Shown: positions 26,090 to 33,567 of the stretch, in pieces
Position numbering within the stretch: position 1 is the stretch's first letter
Layout of the letters: each line of letters begins with the position of its first letter
Assembly (NCBI GenBank): GCA_029863385.1
Contig: JAOTVU010000029.1
Span: forward strand, 1 to 37,097
Direction: 5' to 3'
DNA from: Acidimicrobiia bacterium
GTDB lineage: Bacteria; Actinomycetota; Acidimicrobiia; Acidimicrobiales; SZUA-35
DNA length: 37,097 nt
The notes under the pieces: generated by a model
The model's input: the letters and a program-made list of their open reading frames with translations, nothing else
Told to the model about the DNA's origin: nothing
Databases searched by the model: none
Made by a program: the position numbers and the translations under genes

Positions 26090-27712
26090 GTGAGCGCTTA
26101 TTTCACCGAGGAGTTCACTTCGAGCGAACAGGACATCCTCCGGCGTTACTTCACCAACCTCGATCGGCCCGTCTTCGCGCTGGTCAATCTGCCGGAGGTG
26201 GTCAAGGGAGCCCTTTTCGCCCGGTACTCCCGATCGCCGAAAAGCCTACGTCGGCTCTTTCTCGACGAATTCGTCGGAGAGCTCGACATCGAAGGTGACG
26301 CCTCGATCGACGCCACCGTAGGCCTCGCTCAGGCCGAACGGCTCTACGATCGGATCTTCTTCGAGTACGGCGACGACTCGGTGGCCCAGCTCGGCGGTAT
26401 CCACCTGGCCTGCGAGCAGGCGTCGAACCTTCTGACGAAGATCCTGGAGTGGGGCCGCCTGGCCGCCTACCTGGAGCAGTCGACCCGCTACATCGCCTAC
26501 GACGCCCGGGCCAACGGCCGGTACCGCTACTTCCGCGATCCCGACGTGCTGAGCTCGGACCTCGGGGCACGCTACATCGGCGACATGGACCGGCTCTTCG
26601 AGATCTACAGCGGGCTCATCCCAGTGATGACCGAGTACCTCCGGCAGACCACCCCGAAGTCTTCGTCCGACAGCGACTTCGTCTACCGGTCCGCCATCAA
26701 GGCCAAGGCGCTCGACGCCATTCGAGGCATCCTCCCGGCCGCCGCCCAGTCGAACGTCGGGATCTACGCCACCGGGCAGAGCTACGAGCAGATGCTCGTC
26801 CGCATGCGGGCCGATCCGCTACCGGAAGCCCGGCTCTATGCGGACCTGATGCTCGACGAGCTTCGCAAGGTGATCCCGTCGTTCGTGAAACGGGTCGATC
26901 TGCCCGACCGCGGCCAGGTCGCCTCCGACTACCTGGAGCAAAACCGCGCAGCCATGGAGGCCGTGACGAGCGAATTGCTCGGCGACCCGGAGGTCTACGA
27001 CGACGATGAGCGGGTCGAACTGATCGACTTCGATCCCGACGCCGAGGTCAAGCTCGTGGCCTCGATGTTGTACCCGTACAGTCATCTGGCCGAGGCCGAC
27101 ATCGAAGCCAAGGTCCGGGAGATGTCGGTCGATGATCGACTTCGGGTGATCCGCGCCTATACGGGGGACCGCGGCAACCGTCGCCATCGTCCCGGGCGGG
27201 CGCTCGAGCGGCCGTTCTACCGATTCGACGTGCTGGCCGACTACGGGGCTTTTCGTGATCTGCAACGCCACCGCATGCTCACGGTCGAGTGGCAAAAACT
27301 CAATCCCCGCCACGGTTACACCCGCCCGTCGCTGGTCGACGAGATCGGGGCCACTGATCGCTTCGACGACGCCATGGAGCGCTCGGCCGGGCTCTACGAC
27401 GCACTCCATGAGCGGGGATTCGAAGCGCAGGCCTCGTACGCCGTGTCGCTCGCCTACCGGTTGCGGTTCAACCTCAACCTCAACGCACGCTCGGCGATGC
27501 ACACAACCGAACTCCGGTCGACGCCGCAGGGGCACCCTGCTTATCGGTCCGTGGCGCAGAAGATGCACAAACTCATCGCCGAAAGAGCAGGCCACCACGC
27601 GATTGCGGCTATGATGTCGTTCGTCAACCACTCCTCTGAGGCGGAGCTAGAGCGGTTGGAAGCGGAAAGACGGGCAGAAGCCAAGCGGACGGGTAGCGCC
27701 GGCCAATTGTAG
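26090..27712 (+). CDS. Double-length ThyX-like protein (FAD-dependent thymidylate synthase family)
   Basis: A 540-residue protein made of two ThyX-like halves. ThyX converts dUMP to dTMP using FAD and methylenetetrahydrofolate and has the signature RHRx7SxR. In the first half (residues about 1-275) the matching segment is WGRLAAYLEQSTRY at 121-134: the SxR end is kept but RHR is lost. In the second half (about 280-520) the segment at 393-395 keeps RHR, but the SxR end is replaced (MLTVEWQKLNPRHGY). RxxLP-like ILPAAAQSNVGIYATG and the RSTPQGHPAYRSVAQKMHKLI ending also match ThyX. TAATCT at 26076-26081 lies eight bases before the GTG start, fitting a leaderless transcript. Whether it makes dTMP or has another flavin-dependent role is uncertain; double-length homologues are known to me only as uncharacterised proteins. 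Confidence 0.8.
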   Translation: MSAYFTEEFTSSEQDILRRYFTNLDRPVFALVNLPEVVKGALFARYSRSPKSLRRLFLDEFVGELDIEGDASIDATVGLAQAERLYDRIFFEYGDDSVAQLGGIHLACEQASNLLTKILEWGRLAAYLEQSTRYIAYDARANGRYRYFRDPDVLSSDLGARYIGDMDRLFEIYSGLIPVMTEYLRQTTPKSSSDSDFVYRSAIKAKALDAIRGILPAAAQSNVGIYATGQSYEQMLVRMRADPLPEARLYADLMLDELRKVIPSFVKRVDLPDRGQVASDYLEQNRAAMEAVTSELLGDPEVYDDDERVELIDFDPDAEVKLVASMLYPYSHLAEADIEAKVREMSVDDRLRVIRAYTGDRGNRRHRPGRALERPFYRFDVLADYGAFRDLQRHRMLTVEWQKLNPRHGYTRPSLVDEIGATDRFDDAMERSAGLYDALHERGFEAQASYAVSLAYRLRFNLNLNARSAMHTTELRSTPQGHPAYRSVAQKMHKLIAERAGHHAIAAMMSFVNHSSEAELERLEAERRAEAKRTGSAGQL

Positions 27713-27718
27713 TGCCCG

Positions 27719-27745
27719 GAGCTCGGTGGGAGCTCACGTCTTTTT
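27719..27745 (+). terminator. Hairpin with T-run between the ThyX-like and LysM genes
   Basis: GAGCTC (27719-27724) pairs with GAGCTC (27730-27735) around a GGTGG loop, and ACG then TCTTTTT follow, ending at 27745. This looks like a rho-independent terminator with a short stem. The T-run abuts the AGGAGGG ribosome-binding site of the LysM gene, leaving no room for a promoter between them. It could be an attenuator in the leader of that gene instead of, or as well as, the terminator of the preceding one. Confidence 0.55.
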
Positions 27746-27757
27746 GCAGGAGGGCAA

Positions 27758-28651
27758 ATGGCCCGGAAAACCACAGATCATTCGTCTCGTCGTCAGCCCG
27801 GCTCCGTCGGCCTTGGCGGCTCGCTCAGACTCGTGGTGGCGGCATTGGCCGTCATCCTCATGACCCCGGCGGTGGCGGCAGCACACTCCGAGTACGTGGT
27901 CGAGTCTGGTGACAGCCTGTCGGTGATAGCGCATCGGCACGGCGTCTCGGTGTCCGTGCTGGCCGCCGACAACGGGATCTCGAACCTGCACCTGATTCGG
28001 GTCGGTCAGGTGCTTCGCATTCCCGACGGCGGGGCGACGACGTACACGGTGAAAGCGGGTGACACGCTGAGCGAGATCGCGGCGGCCGCCGGCATCTCCA
28101 CCCGAGCGCTCGTCGATGCCAACGGCATCGAGAACGCTCACTTCATCCGGGTGGGGCAGAAGCTGACGGTCCCGGCCGGTGCACGGACGGTCCCGACCGA
28201 TCCGGCGGCGGGTTACAACAGCCTGCCGTCACGGTTGCGGGCCAATCCCAGCCGGCTGACGCTGATTCCTTCGTTCGAGAAGTGGTCGAATCACTACGGT
28301 GTTCCAACCGATCTGGTCATGGCGGTCGCCTATCGGGAATCCGGATGGCAGACGCAGGTGGTCAGTCCCAAGGGTGCGATCGGCGTGGGTCAGATCCTGC
28401 CGCGGACTGCCGATTGGATCGCCGGCGATCTGATCCAGATACCGGAACTCGATCCCTACAATCCCGATGACAACATCCGCATGACGGCCCGGTTCCTCTC
28501 CTGGCTGATCGGGTACATGGGATCGACCGATGCCGCTCTGGCCGGCTACTACCAGGGTCCGGGCTCTGTGGCGGCTCGAGGGTACTACGACGACACCCGG
28601 GCCTATATCGAGAACATCGGCCAGATCCGTCGAATGTTCGCCAAGGGCTGA
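27758..28651 (+). CDS. Secreted LysM-domain lytic transglycosylase
   Basis: A 297-residue exported protein. A signal peptide covers about residues 1-42 (LVVAALAVILMTPAVAAA). Two LysM peptidoglycan-binding domains follow, YVVESGDSLSVIAHRHGVS at about 46-90 and YTVKAGDTLSEIAAAAGIS at about 95-140. The C-terminal half is an SLT-type lytic transglycosylase: MAVAYRESGWQ with the catalytic Glu at about 194, SPKGAIGVGQILPRTADW, and ALAGYYQGPGSV. It would cleave glycan strands outside the cell. A strong AGGAGGG lies just before the ATG. The hairpin and T-run upstream may control its expression. Together with the Rpf-like protein at 11342 it is the second peptidoglycan-cleaving enzyme in the window. 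Confidence 0.92.
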   Translation: MARKTTDHSSRRQPGSVGLGGSLRLVVAALAVILMTPAVAAAHSEYVVESGDSLSVIAHRHGVSVSVLAADNGISNLHLIRVGQVLRIPDGGATTYTVKAGDTLSEIAAAAGISTRALVDANGIENAHFIRVGQKLTVPAGARTVPTDPAAGYNSLPSRLRANPSRLTLIPSFEKWSNHYGVPTDLVMAVAYRESGWQTQVVSPKGAIGVGQILPRTADWIAGDLIQIPELDPYNPDDNIRMTARFLSWLIGYMGSTDAALAGYYQGPGSVAARGYYDDTRAYIENIGQIRRMFAKG

Positions 28652-28887
28652 GACGGCGAGGATCCGACGGTCGGGTTGCGTCGGCCGGGAAACTTTGGGT
28701 GAAGTCCTGCGCGCTCCGGTGCGACATGACATGATGGCTCGAGGATTTCGGGGTTACCACCGGCTCGCGGGGGAATGTCGCGTCCAAATCGGGAGTTTGC
28801 AAAAAAGTATGTTCGCAGTAGTAGAAACGGCGGAATGTGAGGCTAGAGTCCGGCCGTCCTGCTCAAGTCAATTGTGAGGCACCATCG
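28652..28887 (+). promoter_or_regulatory. Gap before the acidic protein gene, with possible promoters
   Basis: 236 bases with no convincing gene. The second half is less GC-rich than the surroundings. TTGCAA (28797-28802) could be a -35, and TAGAGT (28844-28849) or the TAGTAG at 28819-28824 a -10; neither pair is well spaced with a good consensus. A GAGGC just before 28888 serves as a weak ribosome-binding site. No tRNA or hairpin with a T-run is visible. Confidence 0.3.
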
Positions 28888-29397
28888 ATGATTGACGATC
28901 TTGATGATGAACTGGAAGAGAACGACGACTTCGACGACGACATCGATGACGACGACGACGACGATCTGGACACCGATGTTCTCGACATCGACGATGACGA
29001 CATCGAAATCGACGATGACGATCTCGAGGAAGACCTCGACGAAGATCTCGATGTGTTCGACGACGATGACGAAGAAGAAGACGACGAGGAGGAAGAAGAG
29101 GAGTCACGGCCCCGGGCCCGCAAAGTGTCGTCGGATGACGACGACGACGATGAGGATCTCGATCCCGACGACGTCGAGGCCGACCTGGATGCGATCCTGC
29201 GTGATCGACTCGCAGCGTCCGAGGACGACGACGATGACGGCGAGGAAGGGGCATCCATCCCCTCCGGAGGCGGCGGACCTCGTGGCGAGGAATTCCCCTG
29301 CCCGAGCTGTTTTCTTCTCGTCAACCGCAGCCAGATGGCCAAGCAGGCCGAACCGAGCTGCCCGCACTGCGGCGAGCCCCTGAGCCTTTCGGGTTGA
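28888..29397 (+). CDS. Extremely acidic protein with C-terminal zinc ribbon, function unknown
   Basis: A 169-residue protein whose first 125 residues are dominated by Asp and Glu in unbroken runs, with almost no hydrophobic core, so that part is surely disordered. The last 35 residues form a zinc-ribbon: Cys138-x2-Cys141 (CPSC), then Cys158-x2-Cys161 (CPHC), 16 residues apart. No enzyme family is recognisable. A polyanionic tail with a small zinc-binding head suggests a DNA mimic, a nucleic-acid or chaperone partner, or a calcium or metal buffer; none of these is shown. The ATG at 28888 follows GAGGC and starts MIDDLDDE; upstream in-frame sequence does not look coding. The gene may head the small unit 28888-31784. 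The GAC-rich DNA is a likely site of slippage. Confidence 0.75.
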   Translation: MIDDLDDELEENDDFDDDIDDDDDDDLDTDVLDIDDDDIEIDDDDLEEDLDEDLDVFDDDDEEEDDEEEEEESRPRARKVSSDDDDDDEDLDPDDVEADLDAILRDRLAASEDDDDDGEEGASIPSGGGGPRGEEFPCPSCFLLVNRSQMAKQAEPSCPHCGEPLSLSG

Positions 29398-29436
29398 CGA
29401 TGGCGGCGGGCGCCTCGGGTGTGAAAGGGTAGACCC

Positions 29437-30039
29437 ATGACCGAGCAGGCCGAAGACAACCCGTTCGAGCAGCTGATCGAGCTGTTCGTCTACGCACCGA
29501 TCGGGATGTTGTACGAGTATCCCGAGGTGCTACCCCAGCTGATCAAGAAAGGCCGCAGCCAGGTCCAGCTGGCGAAGTTCTTCGGTCAGATGGCGGCCAG
29601 GCAACGGGGCGCGTCGATACCCGACGGAGCCATCCCGGGAGCCGGCACGGCGGGCGCCGCCGGGGCACACGCGGCCGACGCGGTGGCGAAGGTGGCCGCC
29701 AGATTCATCACCGAACTCGGTGCGCAGTTGGGCCTGGCGCCACCGTCACCCGGCCCTCCGTCGACCGGGAGCGAAACGTCCAACGGCGATAGGGCAGCCG
29801 CGCCGAAGGCGGGCTCGGGTGACGCGGCCGGATCGGATGTCGACGATGACGCACCGGCCAAGTCGCCGACGAAGACCGCCCGACTTCCCATCGCTGGCTA
29901 TGACGACCTCACCGCCAAGGAGATCATCGGGCTCCTGGAGGATCTGACGCAGGATCAGCTGCTTCGGGTACGGGCTCACGAAGTGGCCCATCGAAACCGC
30001 AAGACGGTGCTGGCCAAGATCGACCGACTCGTTCCGTGA
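29437..30039 (+). CDS. Actinobacterial small helical protein with C-terminal DUF8129-like domain
   Basis: A 200-residue protein. The N-terminal 50 residues (FEQLIELFVYAPIGMLYEYPEVLPQLIKKGRSQVQLAKFFGQMA) look helical and amphipathic. The middle is Ala/Gly/Pro/Ser-rich and disordered. The last 50 residues hold LPIAGYDDLTAKEIIGLLEDLTQDQLLRVRAHEVAHRNRKTVL, which resembles a short helical domain found at the C-terminus of several actinobacterial proteins (DUF8129, named from memory). The function is unknown; the N-terminus could rest on the membrane. AAAGGG precedes the ATG by eight bases. Its stop overlaps the next gene by four bases, so it is co-translated with the acetyltransferase. Confidence 0.7.
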   Translation: MTEQAEDNPFEQLIELFVYAPIGMLYEYPEVLPQLIKKGRSQVQLAKFFGQMAARQRGASIPDGAIPGAGTAGAAGAHAADAVAKVAARFITELGAQLGLAPPSPGPPSTGSETSNGDRAAAPKAGSGDAAGSDVDDDAPAKSPTKTARLPIAGYDDLTAKEIIGLLEDLTQDQLLRVRAHEVAHRNRKTVLAKIDRLVP

Positions 30040-30554
30040 GCGAAACGCTCGACGCCGACGCCTTCGACGACACCGCGGAGTCCTACCGAGTCGCCGCACC
30101 CGACGATGTCGACCTTCTCGTTCGCATCGCCGTCGACCACGCCGCAAGAATCAGCGGAGAGCGGGGAGCCGACCTGTTGTTGCGGCGGGAGCTGTCCTAC
30201 ACCGAGGACGAACTTCGCACTCGACTTGTCGCCGCCATCGATGAACCCGATTCGCTGCTGCTCGTCGGCACCTACGCCGGTGTCGTCTTCGGCTACGCAC
30301 TTGCCGTGTTCGAGCAACTGGACGACGGCGCAACACTGGCCCGGGTGCAGCAACTGGTGGTCGAACCCGAGGCCCGGGAGGTCGGAATCGGGGAAACGAT
30401 CATGAACGCCGTCGTCGACGAGGCCAGATCCCGCAATTGTCTCGGCATCGACGCCCTGGCATTGCCCGGTGATCGGGAGACGAAGAACTTCTTCGAGTCG
30501 TTCGGTCTCAAAGCCCGCCAGTTGGTGGTCCACCGGTCGCTGTCGGATTCCTGA
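30036..30554 (+). CDS. GNAT-family N-acetyltransferase
   Basis: A 172-residue GNAT-fold protein. The acetyl-CoA binding strand and loop are seen in ARVQQLVVEPEAREVGIGETIMNAVVDEA, where the usual R/Q-x2-G-x-G/A loop appears as EVGIGE. It is followed by GIDALALPGDRETKNFFESFGLKARQLVVHRSL, the normal last strand and helix of the fold. The acceptor, whether small molecule or protein, cannot be told. The GTG start overlaps the stop of the preceding gene by four bases, and a Nudix gene follows 40 bases downstream. The set looks like a short operon of small housekeeping or damage-control enzymes. Confidence 0.8.
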   Translation: MSETLDADAFDDTAESYRVAAPDDVDLLVRIAVDHAARISGERGADLLLRRELSYTEDELRTRLVAAIDEPDSLLLVGTYAGVVFGYALAVFEQLDDGATLARVQQLVVEPEAREVGIGETIMNAVVDEARSRNCLGIDALALPGDRETKNFFESFGLKARQLVVHRSLSDS

Positions 30555-30594
30555 AGCGGTCGATTGTGGCTGCCACCTCGGGGAGTCGAGTCGG

Positions 30595-31035
30595 GTGACT
30601 CGGTCGTCGAGCCCGCCGACCGGACCGGTGCTGGCCGTCGGCGCCGTCGTGGCCGTCGACCATCACCTGCTCCTCGTGACACGGGCCAACCCTCCGGCCA
30701 GGGGACAGTGGACGATTCCCGGTGGGCGGGTCGAACCGGGGGAGAGCTTGGCCGACGCCGTGGTGCGGGAAGTGGCCGAGGAGACCGGCCTTGACGTCGA
30801 ATGCGGTCCACTGGTCGGCTGGGTCGAACGAATCGGCACCGGGTTCCATTTCGTCATCTTCGACTTCCGAGCCGACCCGATCGGGGTCGCAACCGGGCTC
30901 AACGGTCTCGCTCCGACCGCCGGAGACGACGCCGGTGACGCCCGCTGGGTCCCGTTCGACGAACTACCGACGATGGACCTGGTGCCCGGGCTACTCGACT
31001 TCCTCCAGGGGAATGGCATCGTCGATCCGCGTTGA
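30595..31035 (+). CDS. Nudix hydrolase
   Basis: A 146-residue Nudix-fold protein. The complete Nudix box is present: GGRVEPGESLADAVVREVAEETGL fits Gx5Ex7REUxEExGU, whose Glu residues bind the catalytic metal. The N-terminus VLAVGAVVAVDHHLLLVTRANPPARGQWTIPGG is typical of MutT/ADP-ribose-type members. It hydrolyses a nucleoside diphosphate linked to some moiety; the substrate is open. The GTG at 30595 is selected because GGGGAG lies nine bases upstream and the protein begins just before the first strand. An in-frame extension would reach into the acetyltransferase gene. Confidence 0.88.
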   Translation: MTRSSSPPTGPVLAVGAVVAVDHHLLLVTRANPPARGQWTIPGGRVEPGESLADAVVREVAEETGLDVECGPLVGWVERIGTGFHFVIFDFRADPIGVATGLNGLAPTAGDDAGDARWVPFDELPTMDLVPGLLDFLQGNGIVDPR

Positions 31036-31113
31036 AATCCGGCGGCACCTGCCGAACCGAATCGAGTAGCGTTGGCGCAGACGAGAGTCCGGCACGCGAG
31101 GAGGTGACACACG

Positions 31114-31784
31114 GTGACTCGACCCGATCGGACCGGGCGGCCCGATGGCGCGGTCGCAATGCTCGACGGATGGCCTCACGGGCCCGGAGCACCGGTGCGG
31201 GCCACACGCCAGGCGCTCGCCAAGGCGGAGATCGCCGATGCGATCATCATCGTGGAGGGTGTCAGCGATAGATTGCGGTGGAGACGCTGGCCCGACGGCG
31301 GGGACGTGATCTGGAGGCCGAGGGTACGGCCGTGCTCCCCGTCGGAGGCGCCCAGGCCGTCGTCGGGTACCTGCGCCGATTCGGCCCGTTCGGGGAGCGG
31401 CGACACCTCGCCGGTTTGTGCGACGCCGACGCTGCGGAACTCGTCCGGCATGCTCTGCGCCAAACTGGAGTCGGCGCTCCGTCGACTGTCGACGACATGG
31501 CCGACCTCGGCTTTCACGTCTGTGTCGAGGATCTGGAGGACGAGCTGATCCGGGCGGTCGGGCCCGACAACCTCGAACGCGTTCTTGCTGTGCAAGACGA
31601 GCTGCGCGCGTTTCGGACCTTTCAACGACAACCGGAGTGGCGGGGGCGGCCCGTCGATGCTCAACTCCGTCGGTTCCTCGGCGCCAAGTCGAGGCGGACG
31701 CTCCGCTACGCCAGATTGCTGGTCGAGACGCTTGATCTCGACGCCATGCCGGCGCCGCTCGACGCCGTCCTCGACGACGTTTGA
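31114..31784 (+). pseudogene. TOPRIM-domain protein (actinobacterial OLD/nucleotidyl hydrolase-like) broken by a frameshift
   Basis: Two adjoining frames together encode one recognisable protein. From the GTG at 31114, preceded by a strong GAGGAGG, the first frame reads to ADAIIIVEGVSD, the start of a TOPRIM domain with its conserved Glu. At about 31270 it derails into meaningless sequence. The natural continuation, IAVETLARRRGRDLEAEGTAVLPVGGA, then the DxD motif in LAGLCDADAAELV, and VCVEDLEDELIRAVG and FRTFQRQPEWRGR, lies in the -1 frame and ends at 31784. A TAG at 31269-31271 closes that frame just upstream, so it has no start of its own. One missing base near 31270-31272 explains everything. 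There is no slippery heptamer to suggest programmed shifting. It is either a recent pseudogene or a sequencing/assembly indel. Confidence 0.8.
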
Positions 31785-31821
31785 GGGCCTGAACCGGCCA
31801 TCACGGCAGGGTGTGCGACCG

Positions 31822-31859
31822 GCCGGGACCTTGGTCCCCGGCGCTCGCCGGGTACCGGC
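31822..31859. terminator. Hairpins between convergent genes
   Basis: GCCGGGACC (31822-31830) pairs with GGTCCCCGGC (31833-31842) with one bulged C and a very short turn, and GCCGG (31847-31851) pairs with CCGGC (31855-31859). The pair fills the 82 bases between the TOPRIM gene ending at 31784 and the convergent gene ending at 31867. That location fits a two-way terminator. Neither stem is followed by a T-run. Confidence 0.5.
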
Positions 31860-31866
31860 GCAGAAC

Positions 31867-33567
31867 CTATTCTTCTTCGTCGGCGGCGTCCGAACCGTTG
31901 CGATCGGGCACCGATGAGCTGTCTGAACCTGCACCTTCCGTGGCGGCCGACTCGGCCTCCGGCTCCTCAGGCTCACCAACAGACTCGGCCTCAGCGGCCG
32001 GCTCCTCCGGCTCACCAACAGACTCGGCCTTGGAATCCTCCGGCTCACCAACAGACTCGGCCTTGGAATCCTCAGGCTCACCAACAGAATCGGCGTCGGC
32101 CTTCGGCTCCTCAGGCTCAGAAACAGACTCGGCGTCGGCCTTCGGCTCCTCAGGCTCAGAAACAGACTCGGCGTCGGCCTTCGGCTCCTCAGGCTCACCA
32201 ACAGACTCCGACTGGACCGCCGCCGGCTCAGCCGGCGCCCCGGGTGAGGCCGGTTCGGCCGTGGCTTCGGCTTTCGGTTTCCCGGCCTTCGGCTCGGGCT
32301 TCTTGTCGGTTTTCGAATCGGTCGCCTTCGGATCCCGCCGCTCCTTGGACTTCTTCGACTTCGGTTTGCGATCCTGGCTCTTACCGCCGGAGCTACTCGG
32401 CCGGCGGCGTTTGGCCCGGCGGGGAACCTGGGCCGGGTCGATCCCGAACAGGCCGGCGATCGCGGGAATCCGATCGGAGAGCCGACGCACCTCGTCGAGC
32501 AGTTCCTCGCCGGGCTCCGCCGGGATGCCCACCGGGGTCACGGCGCCACGAACCGGCGAGAAGGCAAGGGCATCGAGCACGATGGCCCAGCGCGACTGTT
32601 CGACGTCGGGAGCCAGGGCGGCGGCGGCCTGCTTCGACAGCTCGGCGGCGAGCTCCGTGGGTAGGGGAGCACCAGCCTTGACCGGCCGGGATGACAGCCG
32701 GAGGGCCCTCACCACACGACTGTCGGCCACGGCATTGCGGAGATCCGACAGCCACTGTCCGTGGTCCTTCTCCATTCGCTCGTCGAGCGACGCCTTCAAC
32801 CGCTCGGCGAGGGCACGACTCTCGTCGTCGCGGGCCACGTCGTTGCCCACCACGACGACCTGGCGAAGATCACGGAGGTCGAGGTCGTCGATCGTGGCCA
32901 GGGCGGCGTCGGCCCGGTCCCGCCACTCGGCGAGACGGGCAGCGGCCAGATTGCGCTCGGCGATGGCGAGGATGGGGGCGGCGTCGATTTCCGGCTTGCC
33001 GGCTTCCTTGGCCTCTGCGTTCTGCTTGTCGATGGCGGCGCGCACACCGGGCATACCGTCGCGGACAACCTGCTCCACGATCGGCCGATGCTCCTCGGTG
33101 ACCGACGCCAGCAGGGCGTCGCGATGTTCGCGTTTCGGGCGGAGCCGCTTCGGCTTCGGCCGCTGCGGACGATCGGGACGGGTCTCACGATGGTTGGAAC
33201 CACCCCGTCGATCCCGACGGTCAGCCCGCTCACCGCGGCCCGGGCGATCGCCGCGGCGACCACGATCACCCCGATCGCGGCGGGCCACCCGCTGGGTCGT
33301 GACCAGCTCGTCGTCGCGCACGGGACGCGACTTGAGTTCCAGCAGATCGTTTCGTTCCTTCTTGGCCTTCGGGGGAAAGACCTCGACGATCTCGATCCCG
33401 TCGAGGTGAAAGTCGGCCTCGACCTTCACAACGTCGCCGATTTTCGCCTCGGCGTAGAGGAGGTCGCCGCTGAGTTCGCCCTTGGGCTGTTTGGCCCCGG
33501 CGGCCCGCCAAGTCCACGAGCCGTCGTCGCGGGTGCTCGTTAGTTCAACTTCGATTCTGCGGCCCAC
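31867..33567 (-). CDS. Basic/acidic polyampholyte protein with small N-terminal domain, possibly RNA-binding
   Basis: A 566-residue protein of four parts. Residues 1-65 look like a small beta-rich domain (GRRIEVELTSTRDDGSWTWRAAGA to VEADFHLDGIEIVEVFPP), possibly OB-like. Residues of about 80-155 are dominated by Arg with Asp and Gly. A helical middle region (about 160-350) has long charged helices and a SRWAIVLDALAFSPVRGAV segment. A Lys-rich stretch then leads to an acidic tail of tandem repeats. Arg-rich linkers of this kind often bind RNA; I do not recognise a named family. The GTG at 33567 lies seven bases after TAGGTT on the minus strand, fitting a leaderless transcript, and starts the beta domain directly. 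The genes on either side give no functional hint. Confidence 0.7.
   Translation of the reverse strand: MGRRIEVELTSTRDDGSWTWRAAGAKQPKGELSGDLLYAEAKIGDVVKVEADFHLDGIEIVEVFPPKAKKERNDLLELKSRPVRDDELVTTQRVARRDRGDRGRRGDRPGRGERADRRDRRGGSNHRETRPDRPQRPKPKRLRPKREHRDALLASVTEEHRPIVEQVVRDGMPGVRAAIDKQNAEAKEAGKPEIDAAPILAIAERNLAAARLAEWRDRADAALATIDDLDLRDLRQVVVVGNDVARDDESRALAERLKASLDERMEKDHGQWLSDLRNAVADSRVVRALRLSSRPVKAGAPLPTELAAELSKQAAAALAPDVEQSRWAIVLDALAFSPVRGAVTPVGIPAEPGEELLDEVRRLSDRIPAIAGLFGIDPAQVPRRAKRRRPSSSGGKSQDRKPKSKKSKERRDPKATDSKTDKKPEPKAGKPKAEATAEPASPGAPAEPAAVQSESVGEPEEPKADAESVSEPEEPKADAESVSEPEEPKADADSVGEPEDSKAESVGEPEDSKAESVGEPEEPAAEAESVGEPEEPEAESAATEGAGSDSSSVPDRNGSDAADEEE
31954..32208 (-). repeat. Seven tandem repeats encoding ESVGEPEEPKADA-type units
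   Basis: This stretch of the preceding gene encodes seven consecutive copies of an 11- or 13-residue unit: ESVGEPEEPKADA, two ESVSEPEEPKADA, DSVGEPEDSKA, ESVGEPEDSKA, ESVGEPEEPAAEA and ESVGEPEEPEA. At DNA level the units are 33 or 39 bases, and neighbouring copies are almost identical, including synonymous positions. That indicates recent duplication and makes copy number likely to vary between strains. Confidence 0.9.

Noticed and set aside
28863..29459. Ser-rich minus-strand frame opposite the acidic protein
   Set aside because: It is the mirror of the GAC/GAT runs; Ser runs arise automatically from antisense Asp codons, and it has no ribosome-binding site.
31278..31784. Second TOPRIM frame as an independent gene
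   Set aside because: It begins in the middle of the domain, directly after a TAG, with no ribosome-binding site, and lacks the conserved Glu that lies in the preceding frame.
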